From the NCBI GenBank assembly GCA_003210075.1, contig QCNR01000010.1, positions 7,501-55,789 of the forward strand: a stretch of 48,289 nt of DNA. Reading direction: 5' to 3'. This document shows, piece by piece, positions 20,038 to 27,591 of the stretch (within the stretch, counting starts at the first letter, position 1; the number at the start of each line of letters is the position of its first letter). The position numbers and the translations under genes were made by a program. A model generated the notes under the pieces. That model had not been told where the DNA came from. It saw nothing but the letters and a program-made list of their open reading frames with translations, and made no database searches. Source of the stretch: Pelagibacteraceae bacterium AG-426-G09 (GTDB lineage Bacteria; Pseudomonadota; Alphaproteobacteria; Pelagibacterales; Pelagibacteraceae).

Positions 20038-20775
20038 TTAAGACTTATATTCCATAAGTTTTTTTATTTCCAGATAATCTTCATTGGTATCTACTCCAAT
20101 AGGTATAGAATTTGAAAAAATTACGTCAATATTAATATTATTGTCTAAAGCTCTAAGTTGCTCAAGTTTAAAATTAATTTCGTTATTTGATTGTTTCAAG
20201 CTAACAAACTTTTTTAGTACGGATACTTTATAAATATAAATTCCAATATGATGATAAATATAATCTGAATTTTCATTTTCAGCTACTCTTAAAAATTTTT
20301 TTGCTGATGAAAATTGATGCTTTTCAATATTTTCCTTACAAATTACTTTCACAACATTTTTATTTTTTATATTCTTGTTTTCAAGTTTACATGCAAGTGT
20401 TGCAATGTCTGAATTATGCTTTATTGCTAAATTATTTAAATTAATAATATCTTTTGTTTCTATTAAAGGCTCATCACCTTGAAGATTAATTATATATTCT
20501 ATTTTATTTTTTTTTAATTGTTCATAGGCTTCAAAAATTCTATCTGTTCCTGTTAGATGATTTTTTTTTGTAAAAATACTTTTACCATTGTTTTTTATGA
20601 CTTCCTCAAATATCTCTTCATCTCCAGTGGCAACATAAACTTCACCAATATTAGTAGATTTGCCTTTATCATAAACGTGATTAATTAATGATTTATTTTT
20701 AATTTTGAGAAGTGGTTTGTTTGGTAGTCTGGTTGCTCCCATTCTAGAGGGTATTAAAATAATAGTTTTTGTCAT
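20038..20775 (-). CDS. kdsB: 3-deoxy-manno-octulosonate cytidylyltransferase
   Basis: A 245-residue CMP-Kdo synthetase, activating Kdo for lipopolysaccharide core assembly. Visible motifs are IPSRMGATRLPNKPLLKI at the N-terminus, TGTDRIFEA and the NLQGDEPLI block. It belongs to the same pathway as kdsD at 25825-26796. It forms an apparent two-gene unit with pheA and is divergent from the cytochrome gene. Confidence 0.95.
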   Translation of the reverse strand: MTKTIILIPSRMGATRLPNKPLLKIKNKSLINHVYDKGKSTNIGEVYVATGDEEIFEEVIKNNGKSIFTKKNHLTGTDRIFEAYEQLKKNKIEYIINLQGDEPLIETKDIINLNNLAIKHNSDIATLACKLENKNIKNKNVVKVICKENIEKHQFSSAKKFLRVAENENSDYIYHHIGIYIYKVSVLKKFVSLKQSNNEINFKLEQLRALDNNINIDVIFSNSIPIGVDTNEDYLEIKKLMEYKS

Positions 20776-20838
20776 AAATTTAGTATTTATGCGTCTTTCA
20801 GCCGCTTAAATAAAAAATAATTATATATTATTTTTTTT

Positions 20839-20854
20839 GTTTAACATGTTATAC
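20839..20854. promoter_or_regulatory. dyad-symmetric site between kdsB and the cytochrome c gene
   Basis: GTTTAACATGTTATAC is palindromic at 14 of 16 positions, with a perfect core TAACATGTTA (20842-20851). It lies 20 bases before the cytochrome start codon in the 99-bp divergent gap 20776-20874. It could be an operator for a dimeric regulator; no regulator can be named. Confidence 0.3.
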
Positions 20855-20874
20855 GACTTAAAAAAGTAAATATC

Positions 20875-21420
20875 ATGGATTCATTCGAAATAAATAAAAT
20901 TGTAGCTTCAATATTATTAATTGCCCTGCTATTTATTGGGATAGGAAAGATATCTAATTTAATTTTTCACGTCGATAAGCCTAAAACTGCTGGATATAAA
21001 GTTGAAGTGCCTGAAAGCAGCTCAGTAACTCAAGTATCTGAAACAAAAACTGAATCAGTTAATGAAGTTGATATTGCGGGTCTATTAGCTTTGGGTGATG
21101 TTGCGCATGGAGAAAAGGTGTTTAAAAAATGCTCTGCGTGCCATGTGATTGAAAAAGGAGGTGCAAATAAAATTGGACCAGCGCTCTATGGAGTGCTAGG
21201 TAGAAAAGTTGCTGCAATCGATGATTACAAATATTCGCAGGCCTTAAACGAATACGACAAAGAATGGACTTTTGAAGAGATGAACGGTTATCTTAGAAAA
21301 CCTCAAGCTTGGATAAAAGGTACCAAGATGAGTTTTGCTGGTCTAAGGAAAGAGAAAGATAGAGCTTCGGTTATTCTATTTTTAAATCAATATTCTGATA
21401 ATCCTATTCCGCTACCTTAA
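20875..21420 (+). CDS. Membrane-anchored c-type cytochrome
   Basis: A 181-residue protein with one N-terminal membrane helix (about residues 9-30), a flexible linker to about residue 70, and a class I cytochrome c domain. The heme site is CSACH (in FKKCSACHVIEKGG), with KIGPALYGVLGRK following and a distal methionine in GTKMSFAG. It resembles the CycM-type cytochromes that carry electrons between the bc1 complex and the terminal oxidase in alphaproteobacteria. The heme domain should face the periplasm. Its end overlaps argF by 9 bases, tail to tail. Confidence 0.92.
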   Translation: MDSFEINKIVASILLIALLFIGIGKISNLIFHVDKPKTAGYKVEVPESSSVTQVSETKTESVNEVDIAGLLALGDVAHGEKVFKKCSACHVIEKGGANKIGPALYGVLGRKVAAIDDYKYSQALNEYDKEWTFEEMNGYLRKPQAWIKGTKMSFAGLRKEKDRASVILFLNQYSDNPIPLP

Positions 21421-22341
21421 TTTTCCAAAACTATATAATAGAATACTTTTTTGAACATGAACTCTATTAAGCGCTTGTTGCCAAACTCTAGATCGTTCGC
21501 CTAAAAAAACTTCCTCTGACACTTCATTTCCTCTGGGCAAACAGTGAAGAAATATTGAGTCGGCTCGTGTTACTCTCATTAGTTTTGTATCTATTCTATA
21601 ATTTTTAAAATCTTCTATTTTTTTTGATTTATTTCCTTTGTCATTCAGTGAAAATACTTTATCAGAAAATACCACATCTGCATTCTTTGCAGCTTTTTTT
21701 GGATCATTAAAAACATTTACTCTTCTTTTGTTTTTTTTTACCCAGTTCATCACAAATTTAGGTGGGCTATAATTTTTCGGACATCCAATATTTAAATTAA
21801 AGTTAAATTTTACAGACGCTGCTATTAATGAATTCAAAACATTATTGCAATCACCAATCCAACATATATTTAGTTTTGATATTGGTTTTTTTTTTATTTC
21901 CTCAATTGTAAATATATCAGAAAGTACCTGGCAGGGATGAGAGCTTGGACTTAATAAATTAATAATTGGTATCTTTAAATTTTTGCTGAAATCATCAATT
22001 TTCTTATCACTATCTGTTCTGAGTAAAAATCCATCACCATAAGTTGATAAAATTTTTGCTGTGTCTGCTAAACTTTCACCCCCTTTTCCTAGATGTAATT
22101 CATTAGCTTTTACAGTTATCGAACTAGCACCAAGTTGATTTATCGAAATATGAAAACTTAATCGTGTTCGAGAACTAGGTTTTTCATACATTTGTATCAG
22201 TAGTTTTCCCTTTAATGGATGATCTTTGTCGACATCAATGGTGCTGAGTTTTTTTCTTCTATTTTTTCTTTTCTTAGCATCGTTTAAAATTTTCCTTAGA
22301 TTTTTTGCTGAAATATCCTTTAGATTAATAAAGTTTCTCAT
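21412..22341 (-). CDS. argF: Ornithine carbamoyltransferase
   Basis: A 309-residue enzyme making citrulline from ornithine and carbamoyl phosphate. The carbamoyl-phosphate motif SSRTRLSFH, the HPCQVLSD block and the ornithine-binding FLHCLPRG motif are intact. It follows argD by two bases, giving an argD-argF unit that uses the ornithine released by ArgJ (9285-10583). Confidence 0.96.
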   Translation of the reverse strand: MRNFINLKDISAKNLRKILNDAKKRKNRRKKLSTIDVDKDHPLKGKLLIQMYEKPSSRTRLSFHISINQLGASSITVKANELHLGKGGESLADTAKILSTYGDGFLLRTDSDKKIDDFSKNLKIPIINLLSPSSHPCQVLSDIFTIEEIKKKPISKLNICWIGDCNNVLNSLIAASVKFNFNLNIGCPKNYSPPKFVMNWVKKNKRRVNVFNDPKKAAKNADVVFSDKVFSLNDKGNKSKKIEDFKNYRIDTKLMRVTRADSIFLHCLPRGNEVSEEVFLGERSRVWQQALNRVHVQKSILLYSFGKLR

Positions 22342-22343
22342 AG

Positions 22344-23522
22344 TTACTTGTATTCTTTACAAACTTTCTTGATAGTTTTTAATGCTAAATCAATTTCAAT
22401 TTTTTTAACATTTAATGGAGGTAAAACTCTTATAACATTTTCTGAAGCTCTAATTGTCAAAAGATAATTTTGCTCAAGAGACTTTATAAAATTTGATTGA
22501 TCAAAATGTAATTGAATTCCAATTAAAAATCCTTTTCCTCGTATTTCTTTTATAATTTTTGGAAATTCATCTTTAATTTTATTGAGTTCTTTTAAAAAGT
22601 ATTGAGATAATTTAGTAACATTTTTAAAAAAATTTTTTTTTAATAATTGATCTAAAACAGCATTGCTTACTGACATTGCTAATGGATTTCCACCAAATGT
22701 TGATCCATGTGTTCCAGGTGTCATACATTTTGCTACTTTGTTAGTCATTAATACCGCTCCAATTGGAAATCCACCACCAATACCCTTCGCTATTGGTACT
22801 ATATCTGGTCTAACATTAGCATGTTCAAATGCAAAAAATTTACCAGTTCTTCCTATTCCACACTGGACTTCATCTAAAATTAGTAATATTTTTTTTTCAT
22901 TACAAATTTTTCTTAAATATTTAAGACATTTATTAGGTACAACTTTAACGCCACCCTCTCCCATCACCGTCTCAATCATTATTGCTGCTGTATTTTTTTT
23001 GATTTTTTTTCTAATATTTGGGAATCTTGGCTTAAAATTTTTAAAATCAATATGATCAAATCCTGGAACCTTGGGCCCAAATCCCTCGACCATTTTTTTT
23101 GAACCACTTGCATGAATTGCGGCGATTGTTCTCCCATGAAATGAATTTTTTATACAAATTATTCTATTTTTATAAGATTTCCCTTTTGAAAAAAAATATC
23201 TTCTTGCAACTTTAATACTGGCTTCAGTTGCCTCAGCACCTGAGTTCACATACATGACTTTGTCAGCAAATGAGTTTCTCGTAATTTTTTTTGCTAATTT
23301 TTCACCCTCTGGAGCAAGAAAAGCATTAGAAATATGCCAAACTTTTTTTGCTTGTTTAGTCAATGCTTTAATTAAATAAGGATTTGCATGTCCTAAAGAT
23401 AAGACTGCAATTCCTCCAACCATATCCAAATATCTCTTACCAGAAGTTGAATATAAGAAGCTTCCTTTTCCATATTTAAAAGAAATTTTTCTTCTGTTAT
23501 AATTATTTGCAAGTGAGCTCAT
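22344..23522 (-). CDS. argD: Acetylornithine aminotransferase
   Basis: A pyridoxal-phosphate enzyme of arginine synthesis. Motifs seen are MVGGIAVLSLGHANP, NSGAEATEASIKVAR, the LDEVQCGIGRTG block and the lysine motif AKGIGGGFPIGA. I chose ATG at 23522 (393 residues, start MSSLANNYNRR), because it matches the usual N-terminus. The frame is open to a TTG at 23582, but those 20 extra residues have no family counterpart. The gap 23523-23707 upstream is AT-rich and shared with gcrA. Confidence 0.94.
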   Translation of the reverse strand: MSSLANNYNRRKISFKYGKGSFLYSTSGKRYLDMVGGIAVLSLGHANPYLIKALTKQAKKVWHISNAFLAPEGEKLAKKITRNSFADKVMYVNSGAEATEASIKVARRYFFSKGKSYKNRIICIKNSFHGRTIAAIHASGSKKMVEGFGPKVPGFDHIDFKNFKPRFPNIRKKIKKNTAAIMIETVMGEGGVKVVPNKCLKYLRKICNEKKILLILDEVQCGIGRTGKFFAFEHANVRPDIVPIAKGIGGGFPIGAVLMTNKVAKCMTPGTHGSTFGGNPLAMSVSNAVLDQLLKKNFFKNVTKLSQYFLKELNKIKDEFPKIIKEIRGKGFLIGIQLHFDQSNFIKSLEQNYLLTIRASENVIRVLPPLNVKKIEIDLALKTIKKVCKEYK

Positions 23523-23649
23523 AAATTTTGTATTTATCTTATACACATATAAATCATATTGACTTAAATAAAATGCAACCAATGGTTAAATTTTGATTTA
23601 TTAAATAAATTGTTAAAAAAACCAAAAAAAAACTTGCTTAAAAGCATTA

Positions 23650-23666
23650 ATTATGAATTACATAAT
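23650..23666. promoter_or_regulatory. short dyad upstream of gcrA
   Basis: ATTATG and CATAAT form a perfect 6-bp inverted repeat around AATTA, about 42 bases before the gcrA start and within the divergent argD/gcrA gap. It may be an operator half-site pair. AT-rich DNA makes such dyads fairly likely by chance. Confidence 0.2.
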
Positions 23667-23707
23667 GTAGTATAAATTTTATGAAAATACACTATATTTA
23701 GTAATTA

Positions 23708-24202
23708 ATGAGCTGGGACGAAAAAAAAATTGAAATTTTAAAGAAAGAATGGGGAAAAGGAAAAACTGCTTCTCAAATAGCTGAAATGATAGGTGGGGTA
23801 AGCAGAAATGCCGTTATAGGAAAAGCTCATAGGTTAAATTTATCAATAAAAATAAAAACAAGAAACGCGTATACTAACCATGCTTCAAAGCATCAAAGCT
23901 CTGAAAAAAGAAATAATATAAATAGTAAAAGATTAAAGTTTAGAAGCTTGGTATTAGATAAAAACTTTGAAGAAGCTAAAAATATTTCACTTGAAGAATT
24001 AACTGAAAATACTTGCAAGTATATGGATGGGCATCCAGACGAGAAAAATTCATCATTTTGCGGAAGAAAAACTGTAGAAAAATTTTCCTATTGTCCTCTA
24101 CATTTAATGATAGTGTATCAACCAAAAGGTAAGAGGGAAGATGTTGCACTTAAAGATAACGAAGTGCCAACTTTTATTGAAAAAAAAGTAAAATCAGCAT
24201 AA
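23708..24202 (+). CDS. gcrA: GcrA-type cell cycle regulator
   Basis: A 164-residue transcription factor. The N-terminus MSWDEKKIEILKKEWGKGKT, then SQIAEMIGGVSRNAVIGKAH, is the GcrA helix-turn-helix. The C-terminal part has conserved C/H residues (TCKYMDGHP, SFCGRKT, YCPLH) matching the family's zinc-binding-like region. In Caulobacter GcrA binds sigma-70 and methylated GANTC sites to time cell-cycle genes. The family is confined to alphaproteobacteria, which supports the taxonomic reading. Confidence 0.9.
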   Translation: MSWDEKKIEILKKEWGKGKTASQIAEMIGGVSRNAVIGKAHRLNLSIKIKTRNAYTNHASKHQSSEKRNNINSKRLKFRSLVLDKNFEEAKNISLEELTENTCKYMDGHPDEKNSSFCGRKTVEKFSYCPLHLMIVYQPKGKREDVALKDNEVPTFIEKKVKSA

Positions 24203-24214
24203 TTTTAATTTAAG

Positions 24215-25186
24215 TTATCTTTGTACCTTTGAGAATTCTCCACCTGATCTCCACATATAAGAATATTTTAATACCTCTTTGTCAAAATATTTTAATTCTC
24301 GATTAAATTTAAAGTCCAAATTAGTTTTATATTTTTTTGTTGGTATATTATCATATTTTAAAAGTTTTAATTGATCTGAAGTCAGCTGCTTACGCCCACC
24401 TTGTAAAAAAGATGGAAGCAATTCAAAAAAATATGCTTGCATTTTTGCAATTGGTAAAGGCATGGGAACTAAAAAACGCTTTTTATCTATTGCATTTAAT
24501 AATTTTTTAAGAATTTCTTTGAAAGATAGCTCCTCAGGTCCTACACATTCAATTGTTTCATTTTTTATTGCATTTGAAATAACTTTGGAAATAATTTCTG
24601 TTAAATCTGAAACATGTATTGGTGCAAATTTTGTTTTTCCATTATAAAATAGTGGCATTAAAGGTAGACGACTTAATAGAGTCATAAAGTTAGTTGTAAA
24701 GTTGTCATCTATAGAGTAACAAATCGATGGTTTTAAAATAACTGAATTTTCAAAATTTTCCCTTACTCCTTTTTCACCTTCTAATTTACTCATTGCATAC
24801 TCGCTATCTTGGGCATTCTCAACCCCTAGTGCAGACATATGTATAAATTGATCAATATTTTTTTCTTTAGAAATTTTTGCAAGTAAAGTTGGCAAAGAAG
24901 AGTGAATTTTTTTAAATTGATTTTTTTTCTCCTCATATAATATACCGATTAAATTAATACATACTGAACAATTTTTAAATAAGTCTCGTATTTTCTCTTC
25001 ATTAAATGTGTCCAGCTCTACAATTTCAAGATAGCCGGGGTTGCCTTGAGTTTTTAAAACATATCCTTTTTGGTGGGTATTTCTGGTGACTGCAATAACT
25101 TTATAGTTATTTTTAGTAAGTTTTCTAATTAGGTTTCGTCCTATTTGCCCAGAGGCTCCAAATACTAGAATTTCTAACGGTTTCAT
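24215..25186 (-). CDS. NAD(P)-binding Rossmann protein of the NDUFA9 / complex I type
   Basis: An atypical short-chain dehydrogenase of 323 residues. The N-terminal LEILVFGASGQIGRNLIRKL is the NAD(P)-binding glycine motif; ALGVENAQDSEYAMSKLEGE carries the YxxxK-like pair. The closest known group is the NDUFA9-like family associated with respiratory complex I. I start at ATG 25186, just before the Rossmann strand. A longer frame opens at 25315 but would overlap the divergent rnd gene and add 43 residues lacking family features. The substrate is unknown. Confidence 0.85.
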   Translation of the reverse strand: MKPLEILVFGASGQIGRNLIRKLTKNNYKVIAVTRNTHQKGYVLKTQGNPGYLEIVELDTFNEEKIRDLFKNCSVCINLIGILYEEKKNQFKKIHSSLPTLLAKISKEKNIDQFIHMSALGVENAQDSEYAMSKLEGEKGVRENFENSVILKPSICYSIDDNFTTNFMTLLSRLPLMPLFYNGKTKFAPIHVSDLTEIISKVISNAIKNETIECVGPEELSFKEILKKLLNAIDKKRFLVPMPLPIAKMQAYFFELLPSFLQGGRKQLTSDQLKLLKYDNIPTKKYKTNLDFKFNRELKYFDKEVLKYSYMWRSGGEFSKVQR

Positions 25187-25199
25187 ATATATATATGTA

Positions 25200-25817
25200 A
25201 TGCAAATAGATATTAAATTACATAAAAATGATTTGCCAGATGAAATAAAGCTGGATGACAAAAAGTCTTTGGCAGTAGACTCTGAATTTTCGGGTCTAAA
25301 TGTCAATAGAGACAAGCTTTATTTGGTTCAAATTTCATCAGGAGGTAACGATGCACATATAATCCAACTTAATAGAGAAAATTATGATGCACCAAACTTA
25401 AAAAAATTATTAATGAACCAAAATATTGAAAAAATTTTTCATTATGCAAGAGCAGATATGGTATTTATAAAAAGGTATTTAAATATTGATGTTCTAAATG
25501 TAAATTGTACAAAAATTATGAGTAAAATAGCACGAAGCTATTCCGACAAACATGGTTTAAAAGATCTAACCAAAGAATTCCTTGGAATAGAGTTGAGTAA
25601 ACAATTTCAAAGTAGTGACTTTGGTGGGCATTTAAATGAAAAACAGTTAAAATATTGTGCTAGTGATGTTATATATCTTCATAAAATTTACTCGAGTTTA
25701 AAGGAAATACTTTTAAGAGAAAACAGGTATGATCTTTATAAAAAAGCTATTAGCTGTATTCAAACAAGAGTTGATTTAGATTTAGCATCTTTTAATGAAG
25801 ATATCTGGTCACATTAA
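25200..25817 (+). CDS. rnd: Ribonuclease D-like 3'-5' exonuclease
   Basis: A 205-residue DEDD exonuclease with only the nuclease domain. Exo I is AVDSEFSGLN, Exo II lies around FHYARADMVFI, and the YCASDVIYLHKIY block is Exo III. Full-length RNase D has additional HRDC domains; this short form is common in alphaproteobacteria. It probably trims tRNA or other structured RNA 3' ends. It opens the long plus-strand run and is divergent from the NDUFA9-like gene by 13 bases. Confidence 0.88.
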   Translation: MQIDIKLHKNDLPDEIKLDDKKSLAVDSEFSGLNVNRDKLYLVQISSGGNDAHIIQLNRENYDAPNLKKLLMNQNIEKIFHYARADMVFIKRYLNIDVLNVNCTKIMSKIARSYSDKHGLKDLTKEFLGIELSKQFQSSDFGGHLNEKQLKYCASDVIYLHKIYSSLKEILLRENRYDLYKKAISCIQTRVDLDLASFNEDIWSH

Positions 25818-25824
25818 ATAAATT

Positions 25825-26796
25825 ATGAAAAATAGTTTCTCTGCTTTAGGAAAAAGTGTAATTCAGTCTGAGTTAAACGCTTTAAAAAAATTAAAAAAAT
25901 CTATTAATAAAGATTTTGATAAAATTGTATTATCCATTTTAAAATGTAAGGGTAAAGTTATTTTTTCAGGAGTGGGGAAATCAGGCATTATTTCAAGGAA
26001 GATATCCTCAACACTATCATCATTAGGCGTACCTTCATTTTATGTTGATGCTGGATCTTGTTCTCATGGAGATATGGGCATGATTACTTCTGGTGATGTA
26101 CTTATTTTAATAAGTCATAGTGGTGAGACTTCAGAGTTAAAAAATCTAATTCAGTACACTAAAAGAAACAAGAGTATAGTTTTAATAGGTATCACATCAA
26201 AGAAAAATTCACTTTTATATAAATCAAGCAATATACATTTTTTATTACCAACTATAGTTGAAGCAGGACCAGGGAATTACATACCGTCATCTAGCACTAC
26301 AATGCAAATGTGTTTTGGTGATGCGCTTGCAATATCAACAATTAAAAAACGGAATTTTTCTAAATTTGACTTCAAAACATTTCATCCAAGTGGTAGCCTA
26401 GGAGCAAGATTAAAAACAGTTGGTGAATTAATGTATAGAGGAAAGAATTTACCTATCATAAACGAAAGTTCTAATATAAAAACTGCGTTAAAAGTTTTTA
26501 ATAAAAAAAATCTTGGACTTTTAATAGTTACTAATAAAAAGGGAAATACCACTGGAATAATTTCTGATGGGGATTTAAAAAGAATAAATTATAAATCAGA
26601 AAATATAAGTAATATAATAGTTAAAAATGTGATGAAAAAAAATCCTATTTTGGTTAATGAAAATATGTTAGCTGCAGAGGCTTTATCGATCATGAATAAT
26701 AAAAAAATTACTGCTTTATGTGTATTTAAAAGGAATAAAAAGAAAACTACTGGCTTAATTCATGTACACAACATTTTAAATGCAAATATTAATTAG
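25825..26796 (+). CDS. kdsD: Arabinose-5-phosphate isomerase (KdsD/KpsF)
   Basis: A 323-residue isomerase making arabinose 5-phosphate for Kdo. The SIS domain contains FSGVGKSGIISRKI, SHGDMGMIT and LISHSGETSEL; GPGNYIPSSSTTMQ follows. Two CBS domains occupy about residues 210-320 (TTGIISDGDLKR is in the first). It works upstream of KdsB (20038-20775). In alphaproteobacteria it often precedes the lptC-lptA-lptB export genes; here only a stub of lptC-like sequence follows. Confidence 0.95.
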   Translation: MKNSFSALGKSVIQSELNALKKLKKSINKDFDKIVLSILKCKGKVIFSGVGKSGIISRKISSTLSSLGVPSFYVDAGSCSHGDMGMITSGDVLILISHSGETSELKNLIQYTKRNKSIVLIGITSKKNSLLYKSSNIHFLLPTIVEAGPGNYIPSSSTTMQMCFGDALAISTIKKRNFSKFDFKTFHPSGSLGARLKTVGELMYRGKNLPIINESSNIKTALKVFNKKNLGLLIVTNKKGNTTGIISDGDLKRINYKSENISNIIVKNVMKKNPILVNENMLAAEALSIMNNKKITALCVFKRNKKKTTGLIHVHNILNANIN

Positions 26797-26798
26797 CA

Positions 26799-26924
26799 AT
26801 GAAAAAAAATTATATTTATCAGGTACTAATCTTTATAAGTATATTTATTATTTTAGTGGCATTTTATTACTCTTTTTTTTACCAAAAAACCAAAGAGAAT
26901 ATTAATGTAGTTCAAAAAAATTAG
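26799..26924 (+). CDS. 41-residue single-pass membrane protein, LptC-like N-terminal stub
   Basis: ATG at 26799 begins two bases after the kdsD stop and the frame ends at TAG 26922-26924. The product has a short basic start (MKKNYIYQ), one hydrophobic helix (VLIFISIFIILVAFYYSFF) and a short polar tail. Its place directly after kdsD is where lptC lies in many alphaproteobacteria, and the shape resembles the LptC membrane anchor without its periplasmic beta-jellyroll. It could be a degraded lptC or an independent small membrane protein. The tight spacing favours a translated gene. Confidence 0.5.
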   Translation: MKKNYIYQVLIFISIFIILVAFYYSFFYQKTKENINVVQKN

Positions 26925-26937
26925 GAGCGAAAATAAA

Positions 26938-27591
26938 TTGAAAAAAAAGTTTTTTATTACAGTGGCAATAGATTCACCTGCTGCAGCAGGCGCTGGAACT
27001 CAATCCAAGTTAATTGCTAAACATTACAAATTACTTTATCTGGATACTGGAAAAATATACCGATACATTGGCTATCTTAAGTTAAAATCGGAGAAACACT
27101 TCTCTTATAAGTTAGTTGAAAAAAAAGTAAAAAACTTAAATTTAAAATTTCTGAAAAAAAAAATCTTACAAACCGATGATGTTGCAACTTCAGCTTCATT
27201 AGTTGCTAGAAAAAAAATAATTAGAGATATTGTTCATAAATTTCAAAAAAAGATAGCTTATAATCCGCCAAAAAAATTTAATGGATCTATTCTGGATGGA
27301 AGAGATATAACCTCAATTCAACTTAAAAATGCTACTTTTAAGTTTTATATAACAGCTAGTTTAAAAGTAAGAGCAGAAAGAAGATTTAAGGAATATAGAA
27401 ATTTAAAAAAAGAAATTTCATTATCAGAAGTCATAAAAAGCATTAAAAAACGTGATAAATCTGATAGAAACAGAAAATATGGTCCACTTGTTAAAACAAA
27501 AGATTCAATCTTGATTAATACAACTAAATTAAGTAAGAAAGCCTGCTTTAAAAAAATTAAAGCTATTATGGATAGGAAATTAAATAATTAA
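26938..27591 (+). CDS. cmk: (d)CMP kinase, with altered P-loop
   Basis: A 217-residue cytidylate kinase phosphorylating CMP and dCMP. Start TTG 26938 is backed by a TAGGAG ribosome site at 26922-26927. Family blocks are YLDTGKIYRYIG, LDGRDITSIQ and the lid DRNRKYGPL. The Walker A region reads IDSPAAAGAGTQSK: the usual G-K-G is G18-A19-G20, so the normally invariant lysine is absent and the preceding glycine is S13. The gene order cmk-rpsA-ihfB is canonical and the rest of the fold looks intact, so it is probably active by another route or uses a nearby lysine. It overlaps rpsA by one base. Confidence 0.9.
   Translation: MKKKFFITVAIDSPAAAGAGTQSKLIAKHYKLLYLDTGKIYRYIGYLKLKSEKHFSYKLVEKKVKNLNLKFLKKKILQTDDVATSASLVARKKIIRDIVHKFQKKIAYNPPKKFNGSILDGRDITSIQLKNATFKFYITASLKVRAERRFKEYRNLKKEISLSEVIKSIKKRDKSDRNRKYGPLVKTKDSILINTTKLSKKACFKKIKAIMDRKLNN

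Noticed and set aside
23523-23582. N-terminal extension of ArgD from a TTG
   Set aside because: The extra 20 residues have no family counterpart, and ATG 23522 gives the expected N-terminus.
25187-25315. N-terminal extension of the NDUFA9-like protein
   Set aside because: It would overlap the rnd start region, and the Rossmann motif begins right after the inner ATG at 25186.
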